A stretch of 64,000 nt of DNA from Gemmatimonadaceae bacterium. GTDB lineage: Bacteria; Gemmatimonadota; Gemmatimonadetes; Gemmatimonadales; Gemmatimonadaceae. The stretch spans positions 62,001-126,000 of the forward strand of contig DATLTC010000060.1 in assembly GCA_035533755.1 (NCBI GenBank), in the 5' to 3' direction. The translations under genes and the position numbers were made by a program. The notes beneath the pieces were generated by a model, which made no database searches, had not been told where the DNA came from, and saw only the letters and a list, made by a program, of their open reading frames with translations. Below are positions 24,308-32,179 of this stretch, piece by piece (positions within the stretch are counted from its first letter, which is position 1; the number at the start of each line of letters is the position of its first letter).

Positions 24308-27223
24308 ATGGAGCGATTCCGCAGTTTCCTGCGGCTGCGCCTGGTGCCGGCAGTGCTGGCCCTGGCGAGCGTCGTCGTGACGCTCACAGCCGTTCCACTC
24401 GCCGCCGCGCAGGCCCAGTCGGGCCTCGTCGAAGGCACCGTCCGTGACCGCGTGTCGCAGCAACCCATCGAGGGTGCGCTGGTGTCGATCGTCGGCACGA
24501 AGCTCGGCGGCACCACGGACGGCCGTGGCCACTACGTCATCCGCGGCGCGAGCGGCGCGGTGTCGGTGCACGTGCAGCGCATCGGCTACCGGCCCTTGAC
24601 CAAGAACGTGACCGTCCCCTCCGAGGGCATGGTGACCGCCGATTTCGTGCTCAACGTGAGCGCGGTGGAACTCAACGAGGTCGTGACCACGGGCACGGGC
24701 GGGGCGGTGTCCAAGCGCGAGCTCGGGGCGCCCCTGGCCATCGTGAACGTGGCGCAGGTGCAGGCCCTCAAGCCGTCCAACGACATGACGCAACTGTTGG
24801 AAGGCCAGGTGGCCGGCCTGCGCTCGGTGAGCGTGGGCGGCGGCGTGGGCGGCGCGATGGATCTGCGCATCCGCGGCGCGTCGAGTTTCGCGCTCGACCA
24901 GCGCCCCGTGGTCTACATCGACGGCGTCAAGGTCGACACGCGCGCCACCGACTGGACCGCCAGCCTGGGCAACCAGGGCTGCTGCAACTTCAACGGCGGC
25001 GTGGCGGAAGATCGCCTGTCGGACATCAACCCCGACGACATCGATCACATCGAGATCCTCAAGGGCGCCGCGGCCGCCACGCTGTACGGCTCGGAGGCCA
25101 GCAACGGCGTGATCCAGATCTTCACCAAGAAGGGCAAGACCGACAGCCCGCCGCAGTGGACCGTCGAAGCCGGCACGGGCTTCGACCGCCAGCGCCCCAA
25201 CTATCCCACCAAGCTCTATCCCAACTTCGTGGGCAAGGACGGCACGCGCGCGCTCGACATGAACAAGACGCTCATCGGCAACGGCCCGTACGGCGAGTAC
25301 AACGTCGAGGTGCAGGGCGGCGCGCAGAAGGCCACCTACTTCGTGTCGGGCGGCTACACCGACGAGGTGGGCAGCCTCCAGCCCAACGACGAGAAGCGCG
25401 GCAACCTGCGCATGAACGTGACGTGGGACGCGGCCGACAAGTGGTCGTTCGCCGTGCGCTCGGCGTTCGATCACAACTTCATCGACGCCCTGCAGTCGGG
25501 CAACAACTGGACGACGCTGACCGGCAACGCCTCGAACGGCGATCCCCGCCAGGCCACGGCGCTCCGCCCGTACGGCGAAGCCTGGGTCTCGGTGGCCGAC
25601 ATCCAGCGCATGACGTCGTACAACTCCGCCAACCACTGGACCGGCGGCATGACCATCAACTACCAGACCACGCCCAACTTCCAGAACCGCCTGACCGTGG
25701 GCAGCGATCTGGTGGGCGAGGCGAAGGTCCGCTTCTTCCCCCCCGACGGCAACTACGGCGCCGCGTACGTGAACAACGGCGAGAAGGACGACGACTTCCG
25801 CAACCAGTCCACGTACACCGCCGACTACCTGGGACAGGTCACCTTCAAGCTGCCGTTCGGCATCGGGTCCAACCTGTCGTTCGGCGGCCAGGGCTACTAC
25901 ACCACCGAGTGGCTGAGCGCCGCGATCGGCAAGGTGTTCGCCGGACCGGGCGTCTCCACCGTGTCGTCGGCGTCGCAGACGTACGGCGGCGAGATCTACA
26001 CGCACCAGGTGAACCTGGGCGGCCTGGTGCAGGATCGCTTCTCGTTCGGCGATCGCCTGTACAGCACGGTCGGGCTGCGCATCGACGGCAACAGCGCGTT
26101 CGGCAAGAACTACGGCTTCCAGAAGTATCCCAAGATCGACGTGGCGTACAACCTCGACGGATATTCCTGGCTGCCCTCGTTCATCAACAGCTTCAAGCTG
26201 CGCGGCGCCATCGGCAAGGCCGGCAAGGCCCCCGGACCGTACGATTCGTTCCTGACGCTGGCGCCGGGCGCCGTGTTCGTGAACACGCCGTCGCTGGTGC
26301 CGAACAGCCCCGGCAACCTGAACCTGCAGCCCGAGGTCACCACCGAGTTCGACGCCGGGTTCGACGCCGGGTTCTTCCACGACCGCCTCGGCGTGTCGGG
26401 CTCGGTCTTCACGTCGGGCACGCACGACGCGATTCTCGCCATCCCGCTGCCGCCCAGCGCGGGCTTCAACAACGCGCAGCAGCAGAACGTGGGCGGCATC
26501 GTGAACCACGGCTGGGACCTGAGCTTCAACTGGGTCACGATCGAGAAGGGCGATTTCGAATTCCACAACGACATCAAGTTCGACGGCAACCACAACAAGA
26601 TCACGAGCCTCGGCACGGCGACGCCCACGACCACGGTACGCGTCGGCTACCCGGTAGGCGGGGTCTGGGCCGTGGCGCCCAAGGCGTACAATTCCACCAC
26701 CAAGACCTGGACGTCCACCGACACCGCGGTGTTCTTCGGGCCGCCGATGCCCACGTTCAACATGTCGTACAGCCCCACGGTGCGGTGGCAGCGCTTCCAG
26801 GCCTACGTGCTGTTCACCATGGCCCAGGGCGCGGTGTTCAACAACGGCGACCGGCCGTACCGGTTCCGCCAGCACGCGGGTGACGAATACCTGGCGCTGC
26901 TCGGCCCCGGTGGGGTGGACACGCCGGCGGCCGACTCGGCCGTGGCCCTCTGGTCGCGGTTCACGGACATCAGGTCGCGCGACAACGTGGAGCTGCGCGA
27001 GATCTCGCTGGCCTGGCAGGTGCCGCAGGCGCTGTCGTCGATGGCCCGGCTCGGCCAGACCACGCTCACGCTCTCGGCGCACAACATCATGTGGTGGGAC
27101 CACTGCGCCTGTCAGGATCCGTACACCAACTGGGCCGGGGCTTCCGCGTTCAACGTGGCGTCGGCGTTCCTCACCGATCCGGCACCGCGTCAGTTCCGCA
27201 TCACCGTTCGCAGTCGATACTAG
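24308..27223 (+). CDS. SusC/RagA-family TonB-dependent outer-membrane transporter
   Basis: A 971-residue outer-membrane receptor. A signal peptide (about 1-36, ending AAAQAQ) is followed by a carboxypeptidase-regulatory-like domain (about 40-118). The TonB plug includes RGASSFALDQRPVVYIDGVK and ILKGAAAATLYGSEASNGV, and a long beta-barrel ends in the aromatic residue of FRITVRSRY. This is the SusC layout; such proteins import large nutrients with a SusD lipoprotein lid, and SusD follows directly. The ATG at 24308 opens the signal peptide and has a purine-rich ribosome site. Neighbouring peptidases suggest peptide rather than glycan cargo, which is inference. Confidence 0.93.
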   Translation: MERFRSFLRLRLVPAVLALASVVVTLTAVPLAAAQAQSGLVEGTVRDRVSQQPIEGALVSIVGTKLGGTTDGRGHYVIRGASGAVSVHVQRIGYRPLTKNVTVPSEGMVTADFVLNVSAVELNEVVTTGTGGAVSKRELGAPLAIVNVAQVQALKPSNDMTQLLEGQVAGLRSVSVGGGVGGAMDLRIRGASSFALDQRPVVYIDGVKVDTRATDWTASLGNQGCCNFNGGVAEDRLSDINPDDIDHIEILKGAAAATLYGSEASNGVIQIFTKKGKTDSPPQWTVEAGTGFDRQRPNYPTKLYPNFVGKDGTRALDMNKTLIGNGPYGEYNVEVQGGAQKATYFVSGGYTDEVGSLQPNDEKRGNLRMNVTWDAADKWSFAVRSAFDHNFIDALQSGNNWTTLTGNASNGDPRQATALRPYGEAWVSVADIQRMTSYNSANHWTGGMTINYQTTPNFQNRLTVGSDLVGEAKVRFFPPDGNYGAAYVNNGEKDDDFRNQSTYTADYLGQVTFKLPFGIGSNLSFGGQGYYTTEWLSAAIGKVFAGPGVSTVSSASQTYGGEIYTHQVNLGGLVQDRFSFGDRLYSTVGLRIDGNSAFGKNYGFQKYPKIDVAYNLDGYSWLPSFINSFKLRGAIGKAGKAPGPYDSFLTLAPGAVFVNTPSLVPNSPGNLNLQPEVTTEFDAGFDAGFFHDRLGVSGSVFTSGTHDAILAIPLPPSAGFNNAQQQNVGGIVNHGWDLSFNWVTIEKGDFEFHNDIKFDGNHNKITSLGTATPTTTVRVGYPVGGVWAVAPKAYNSTTKTWTSTDTAVFFGPPMPTFNMSYSPTVRWQRFQAYVLFTMAQGAVFNNGDRPYRFRQHAGDEYLALLGPGGVDTPAADSAVALWSRFTDIRSRDNVELREISLAWQVPQALSSMARLGQTTLTLSAHNIMWWDHCACQDPYTNWAGASAFNVASAFLTDPAPRQFRITVRSRY

Positions 27224-27234
27224 CATCGCGTGAA

Positions 27235-27259
27235 CCGGCCGCGTGTATCACGCGGCCGG
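27235..27259 (+). terminator. Hairpin in the susC-susD gap
   Basis: A perfect 11-bp stem (27235-27245 with 27249-27259) and a three-base TAT loop start 12 bases after the SusC stop. No T run follows, so it may be a 3'-end stabiliser or partial terminator that lowers SusD expression relative to SusC. Confidence 0.5.
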
Positions 27260-27292
27260 CCAGCGCGGACTTCTCACTTGGAGATACCGATC

Positions 27293-28636
27293 ATGCGTGA
27301 TCTGTTCAACCGCGGGGCTCGAGTGGCGGGATGCGCTCTGGCGGCGGTGTCGGTGGTGCTGGTAACGGCATGCCACGACATCCTGCAGGTACAGAACCCC
27401 CAAGCATTCACCAACGCAGCCGCGAACAGCGCCAGACTGCTGCCCGCCGTGGCGGCCGGCGCCGAGGGCAACTTCCAGTTGTCGATGGCGTACCTGTCGA
27501 TCATGACGGGCATGCTGTCGGACGAATTGCAGAACTCCAGCACCTGGATCGCCTGGAAACAAGTCTCCGACGGCGTCGTCGTCGCGAACTGGCCTGGCGG
27601 AGGCAACGATTACACCACGCCGGACGACCAATTGCTGCGGGCACGCTACGACGCCATTTCGGCCGCGCAGCGGTTCGAGAGCGTGATGGGCGATTCAGCC
27701 CATACCAGTCCCCTGTTCATCCAGGTGGAAATCACGAGGGCCTGGGCGGACCTCGAACTGGCAATGGGTTTCTGCGAATCCCCGCCAGCGCCCGGCCTCG
27801 CCGCCGTGTCCGATACCGCGATGTTCAAGCAGGCGGTGGACAGCCTGAAGGCGCTGCTCCCGCTCATCCAGAATGCCCACTTCTCGCCCGCGTCCGCCCG
27901 CCAGGCGCGGCTCGACCTGGCCAATGCCGGCATTGCCCGGGCCAGCTTGATGCTCGGCAACTATGCCGATGCGCTGACCTACGCCAAGGCGGTGTCGCCG
28001 GGATTCGAATACGACGCCATCTTCTCCACCAACAGCGGATCCCAGAACAACGCGATGACGGTTCAAGGTACCTTCACCAATAACCGCTCCTACACCATCC
28101 GCAACACGTGGGATCAGTACGTGGACACGCTCAACGGGTACATGCGCGATCCGCTCAGCGGCCAGGACGATCCGCGCATTCCGCTGGGCCACGATAACAA
28201 CAACGGTCACGGCTATTGGTACGGTGCCGACGGCGTCTCGCCGTTCTACAGCATGAGCAAGTACCTCAGCCTGGCCTCGCCGATCCCGATCACCAACTCG
28301 GCCGAGATGAACCTGATCCAGGCCGAGGTGGCGTGGCACGCCGGCGACTACAACACGGCGATTGCCGAAATGAACGTCAATCGCCTCGCGGTCGGGCTGC
28401 CGGCGCTGAGCGTGCCCGGCGCCAATCCGCAGACGGGTGTGTTCAACATGCTGTTGCAGGAGCGGTTCGCGCAGATGTTCGCGCAGGGCGATCGCCTTGA
28501 AGACCTCAGTCGGTTTGGTCTCATGAAATCACGCGTCGGACCGGGCCGAGCCCTCAAACTGCCACTCTCCTACAACGAGGTACAGAACAATCGCGCCATC
28601 GGACCCGGCGGAGGTAAGTGCCCCGGTCTGAGTTGA
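27293..28636 (+). CDS. SusD/RagB-family nutrient-binding lipoprotein
   Basis: A 447-residue lipoprotein paired with the upstream SusC transporter. The signal peptide ends at the lipobox VLVTAC with Cys27, followed by HDILQVQNPQAF, a typical start of mature SusD proteins. The helical body carries SusD-like features (NLIQAEVAWHAGDYNTAIAE and the C-terminal ERFAQMFAQGDRLEDLSRFG). ATG 27293 was chosen for GGAG ten bases upstream and the signal peptide beginning there; an earlier in-frame ATG at 27230 lies before the hairpin. The ligand is not evident from sequence. Confidence 0.9.
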   Translation: MRDLFNRGARVAGCALAAVSVVLVTACHDILQVQNPQAFTNAAANSARLLPAVAAGAEGNFQLSMAYLSIMTGMLSDELQNSSTWIAWKQVSDGVVVANWPGGGNDYTTPDDQLLRARYDAISAAQRFESVMGDSAHTSPLFIQVEITRAWADLELAMGFCESPPAPGLAAVSDTAMFKQAVDSLKALLPLIQNAHFSPASARQARLDLANAGIARASLMLGNYADALTYAKAVSPGFEYDAIFSTNSGSQNNAMTVQGTFTNNRSYTIRNTWDQYVDTLNGYMRDPLSGQDDPRIPLGHDNNNGHGYWYGADGVSPFYSMSKYLSLASPIPITNSAEMNLIQAEVAWHAGDYNTAIAEMNVNRLAVGLPALSVPGANPQTGVFNMLLQERFAQMFAQGDRLEDLSRFGLMKSRVGPGRALKLPLSYNEVQNNRAIGPGGGKCPGLS

Positions 28637-28664
28637 GCGGTGCGCCGCATGTCGTACGCTGCAA

Positions 28665-28699
28665 ACAGCCGGGGTGGGCAGATGGCCCACCCCGGCTGT
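28665..28699 (+). terminator. Strong hairpin terminator after SusD
   Basis: A perfect 15-bp G+C-rich inverted repeat (28665-28679 with 28685-28699) and a five-base AGATG loop lie 28 bases after the SusD stop. It probably ends the SusC-SusD transcript before the cupredoxin gene. Confidence 0.8.
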
Positions 28700-28742
28700 G
28701 CCCCATTCCCGCCCGATGGCGGTCCTTCCAGGAAGGCGTGTC

Positions 28743-29471
28743 ATGAGTCGTCACACCCCGCGCGATAACGCGACGCCCGGAACGCCGCCGAGCGTCACCC
28801 GCCGAGAGTTCCTCGCCACGGTCGGCTCGGCGGCCGCGCTGTTCTCCGCCACGGCGCTGCTCGGCGATTGCGCCGGCGGCACGAGCACGGCGCCCGCGGC
28901 CAACCCCACGGGCACCGTGAGCGGCACGGTGGCCGATCTGCAGGGAAAGCCGCAGGCCGTGGGTCGCATCTATCTGCTCACGAATGCCGGACTCAACCAG
29001 GACGTCTACGCGGACGTCGACGCCGCCGGCAACTTCACTCTAGGAAGTATCGACGTTGGCCCGTATCAACTCCGCTTCTGGGGCGGCAATCTGGCCGACG
29101 TGCCCGAGACGTTTGACAATCCGGTGCGAATCACCGTGGCGGCCAATCAGGCCACCGTGGTGCACTTCCAGATCCAGCTCGGCGGCCTCGGCGCCATCGA
29201 CCGCGAGATCTACGCCGGCGACTTCTTCTACCAGGAGCAGCCGTACGGGCTGCCCAACGCCACCGTCGTCGTGCCGCTCGGCACGGGCGTGTGCTGGTAC
29301 AACGTGGGCAAGCACACGCACACGGTGACCGGAGGCCCGTGGGGAGACTCCGGAGACATCCCGCCCGTCGGCAACTTCATGTGGACCGCCAATCAGGTGG
29401 GGACCTTCCCATACCGCTGCACCTATCACAGCCCGGACATGCAGGCGGTGCTCCAGGTCGTTCCGGCCTGA
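28743..29471 (+). CDS. Tat-exported cupredoxin with carboxypeptidase-like Ig domain
   Basis: A 242-residue exported protein. The N-terminus has a Tat-like TRREFLATVGSAAALF followed by LLGDC, an atypical lipobox because Asp precedes Cys. A carboxypeptidase-regulatory-like beta-sandwich spans about residues 55-150 (GTVSGTVADLQGKP). A plastocyanin-like domain closes the protein. Probable type-1 copper ligands are a histidine in KHTHTV (H191 or H193), C226 and H229 in CTYHSPDM, and M233. Such proteins carry electrons or hold copper at the cell surface. AGGAAGG precedes the ATG. The link to the neighbouring peptidases is unclear. Confidence 0.85.
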   Translation: MSRHTPRDNATPGTPPSVTRREFLATVGSAAALFSATALLGDCAGGTSTAPAANPTGTVSGTVADLQGKPQAVGRIYLLTNAGLNQDVYADVDAAGNFTLGSIDVGPYQLRFWGGNLADVPETFDNPVRITVAANQATVVHFQIQLGGLGAIDREIYAGDFFYQEQPYGLPNATVVVPLGTGVCWYNVGKHTHTVTGGPWGDSGDIPPVGNFMWTANQVGTFPYRCTYHSPDMQAVLQVVPA

Positions 29472-29538
29472 ACGCGGGCGCCGCAGCGCCCTGCCCGCCA
29501 TATCCGGAATCATTCCCGCCGCTCGGAGGAGCGTGATC

Positions 29539-32157
29539 ATGACACGTCCTGGATTCACCGCGAACGTCCGCCTGTGGGCCGGCGCGCTCGTCGTCGCTGC
29601 CGCGCACGGCGGCGGCCGCCCGGCCAACGTCGCCCGATGGGTCGTGCTCGGCCCGGTGCCGGCGGTGGCGCCCGCCTTCGGCGCCGCGAGCGACTCGGCG
29701 CTCCTCGCGTCGGGCCACGTCTCGCTCGCCCACGCATGGCCGGCGGCCGGCGACGCCGAGGCGTGGATTGACGGCACGACGGCGCGATGGCAGGCGCGCA
29801 CCGAGACTGGCGGTACCCTGCAACTCGAGGCCGCGGCGCCCTCGCTCGCCTTCGCGGCAACGTACCTCGACGCCGATCGGTGGACGCGGGCGCGCGTCAC
29901 CGTGTCCGGCGGCAGCGCGCGCGTGGTCTCGATGGACGGAGCGCCCGTGCACGGAGAGACCGTCGCCCTCGAACGCGGCAAGCACGTGCTGCTCGTGGAG
30001 GCGGTGGTGCGCCCGGGCGCCGGAATGGCGCTGACGGCGTCGGTGGAGCCCCTCACGCCCGGCGCGACGATCACGTCGAGCAGCGATCCGCGGCACGCCG
30101 CGTCGCTGGCCGAGTTGATGGCCACGACCGACGTGAACGGCATCGCCATCGACGCGCCGGGGAACCGCGTGGCCTGGGTGGCGCGCCGCGTCGACGACAC
30201 CAACGACGACTTCGCCACCGTGCTCGAGATCCACGATCTCACCAGCGGCAAGCTGTTGGCGCAGATCCGCGGCCCTGGCATCGGGGCCCCGCGGTGGTCG
30301 CGCGACGGGAGCGCGCTCGCATACGAGACCGCCACCGACGAGAAGGGCGCGCCCGGCCGCGATCTCTGGATCTGGGATCCGGCCACGGGCGCGAGCCGGC
30401 GCCTGCTGCGCGGCGAGCGCGGGCTCGGCGCCGTGGATTGGTCGCCCGACGGGCGGTGGATCTACTACACCGCCGCCAAGCACATCGGAGAAGCCGAGAG
30501 CTACAAGCCCGGCGACCTGCAGCGGCTGTCCGACGTGTGGGACCGCTGGTCGTTCTATCCCGAGAAGGCGCAGCTGTTCGCGCTCGACGTGGCGCAGGGC
30601 ACGCGCGTGCAACTGCTGGCCGACACGCTCACCTCCGCCGAAGCGCCCACCGTGTCGCCCGACGGACGGGAGATCGTGTTCGCGCGCAGCGTGCGCACCG
30701 ACTCGGCGCCCCCCTGGGTGCGCGCCGAGATCTGGATGCTCGACCTGCGCGACCGCAGCGTGCACAAGCTGCTCGATCTGCCGCGCGAGGCCTTCGGCGC
30801 GCCCACGGCGTTCGCCTGGTCGCCCGACGGCAAGGCGGTGGCGTTCTGCGCCAGCGCCGAGGAGCTGCAGCCGCATCCGGCGCCCACGTTCAGCGTGTAC
30901 GAGAACGAGCTGTATGCCACCACGGTGGACCGGCCGTCGCTGGTGCATCTGAGCGCCGGATTCGTTCCCGCGGTGGCGTGCAGCAAGCCGCTGTACTGGA
31001 GCAAGGCCGACGGGCGCATCTACGTCACGGCGGACGAGGGCGCGCAGACCATTCCGGCGCGCACGTCGGGCCCGGTGCCGAGTTCGCTGGCCCAGCGTCC
31101 CCGGCTCGAAGCCGTGGCCATGCCCGGCAACAACATCACGGCGTACGACTTTGCCGGGACGACGATGGTGGCGGCCATCCAGACGCCCGTGTCTCCCGCC
31201 GTGGTGTACCGCATTCCGTTGGACGGCGGCGCGGCCGTGTCGCTCGAGCGCCCCTCGGACGGCGTGCTGACGTCGGCCGTGGAGTTGCCCACCTGGCGGC
31301 CGTGGAGCTTCACCGACAGCCGCGGCGCGAAGATCGAGAGTTGGTACTGGCTGCCGCCGGGATTCGACTCCACCAGGACGTACCCGATGATCGTGCACTA
31401 CTACGGCGGCACGCTGCCCATGAAGGAGACGTTCGACCCACGGCTGGTCTGGTTCGCCGACAATGGCTACGTGATCTGGATGTGCAATCCCGCCGGCGCG
31501 CCCGGCTACGGCCAGGCGTTCGCCGACCTGCACATCAACGACTGGGGCTACCCGGCCGGCACCGACATCATCGAGGGCGTGCAGCAATTCGAGAAGACGC
31601 ACGCGTTCGTGGATGCCGCGCGGGTGGGCAACTTCGGCCACTCGTACGGCGGCTTCATGACCATGCACATGGCCACGCGCACGTCCATCTTCCATACGTC
31701 GATCGAGATCTCGGGCATCAGCAACATCGCCGACTACTGGGGCGTGGGCTGGACGGGCTACAGCTACACCGAAGGCACCTGTCCGTCGTGCTATCCCTGG
31801 AACCGCCGCGACGTGTACGTGGACCGGTCGCCGTTGTTCAGCGCCGACAAGATCCACACCCCGATGCTGCTCATCCACGGGACCTCGGACACCAACGTGC
31901 CGGAGAACGAGAGCGAGCAGATGTTCACGGCGCTCCGCATGCTGGGCCGCGACGCCGAACTCGTGCGCGTGTACGGCGAGAATCACGGGATCAATTCCAA
32001 GCCGTCGATCTCGCGCCACCTGTGGGGCGTGATGCTCGACTGGTACGATCGCTATCTGCGCGGGGAGCCGGCCGCGTGGACGGCCCGTTGGCAGGACGGC
32101 GACCGCGTGGCAGCCACTCCGGCGGGCGCGCATGCGCCCGCGCCCACCATTCACTGA
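29539..32157 (+). CDS. Secreted S9 family peptidase (acylaminoacyl peptidase/DPP-like)
   Basis: An 872-residue secreted serine peptidase. A signal-like N-terminus is followed by about 170 residues of beta-rich sequence, then propeller blades of TolB/WD type (GAPRWSRDGSALAYET, DWSPDGRWIYYTAAK). The C-terminal S9 hydrolase has S702 in GHSYGGF, Asp in HGTSDTNVPENE and His in YGENHGINSK. ATG 29539 was preferred to GTG 29533 because GGAGGA stands eight bases before the ATG but only two before the GTG. It differs from the flanking DPP4-like paralogues in the GHSYGG motif. Its end precedes the next start by 22 bases. Confidence 0.9.
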   Translation: MTRPGFTANVRLWAGALVVAAAHGGGRPANVARWVVLGPVPAVAPAFGAASDSALLASGHVSLAHAWPAAGDAEAWIDGTTARWQARTETGGTLQLEAAAPSLAFAATYLDADRWTRARVTVSGGSARVVSMDGAPVHGETVALERGKHVLLVEAVVRPGAGMALTASVEPLTPGATITSSSDPRHAASLAELMATTDVNGIAIDAPGNRVAWVARRVDDTNDDFATVLEIHDLTSGKLLAQIRGPGIGAPRWSRDGSALAYETATDEKGAPGRDLWIWDPATGASRRLLRGERGLGAVDWSPDGRWIYYTAAKHIGEAESYKPGDLQRLSDVWDRWSFYPEKAQLFALDVAQGTRVQLLADTLTSAEAPTVSPDGREIVFARSVRTDSAPPWVRAEIWMLDLRDRSVHKLLDLPREAFGAPTAFAWSPDGKAVAFCASAEELQPHPAPTFSVYENELYATTVDRPSLVHLSAGFVPAVACSKPLYWSKADGRIYVTADEGAQTIPARTSGPVPSSLAQRPRLEAVAMPGNNITAYDFAGTTMVAAIQTPVSPAVVYRIPLDGGAAVSLERPSDGVLTSAVELPTWRPWSFTDSRGAKIESWYWLPPGFDSTRTYPMIVHYYGGTLPMKETFDPRLVWFADNGYVIWMCNPAGAPGYGQAFADLHINDWGYPAGTDIIEGVQQFEKTHAFVDAARVGNFGHSYGGFMTMHMATRTSIFHTSIEISGISNIADYWGVGWTGYSYTEGTCPSCYPWNRRDVYVDRSPLFSADKIHTPMLLIHGTSDTNVPENESEQMFTALRMLGRDAELVRVYGENHGINSKPSISRHLWGVMLDWYDRYLRGEPAAWTARWQDGDRVAATPAGAHAPAPTIH

Positions 32158-32179
32158 CGCTCATCGGAGACACCCCGAC

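Noticed and set aside
24002-27226. 1074-codon open frame on the reverse strand opposite SusC
   Set aside because: It mirrors SusC codons and yields Arg/His/Val-rich sequence with no domain; a high-G+C antisense artefact.
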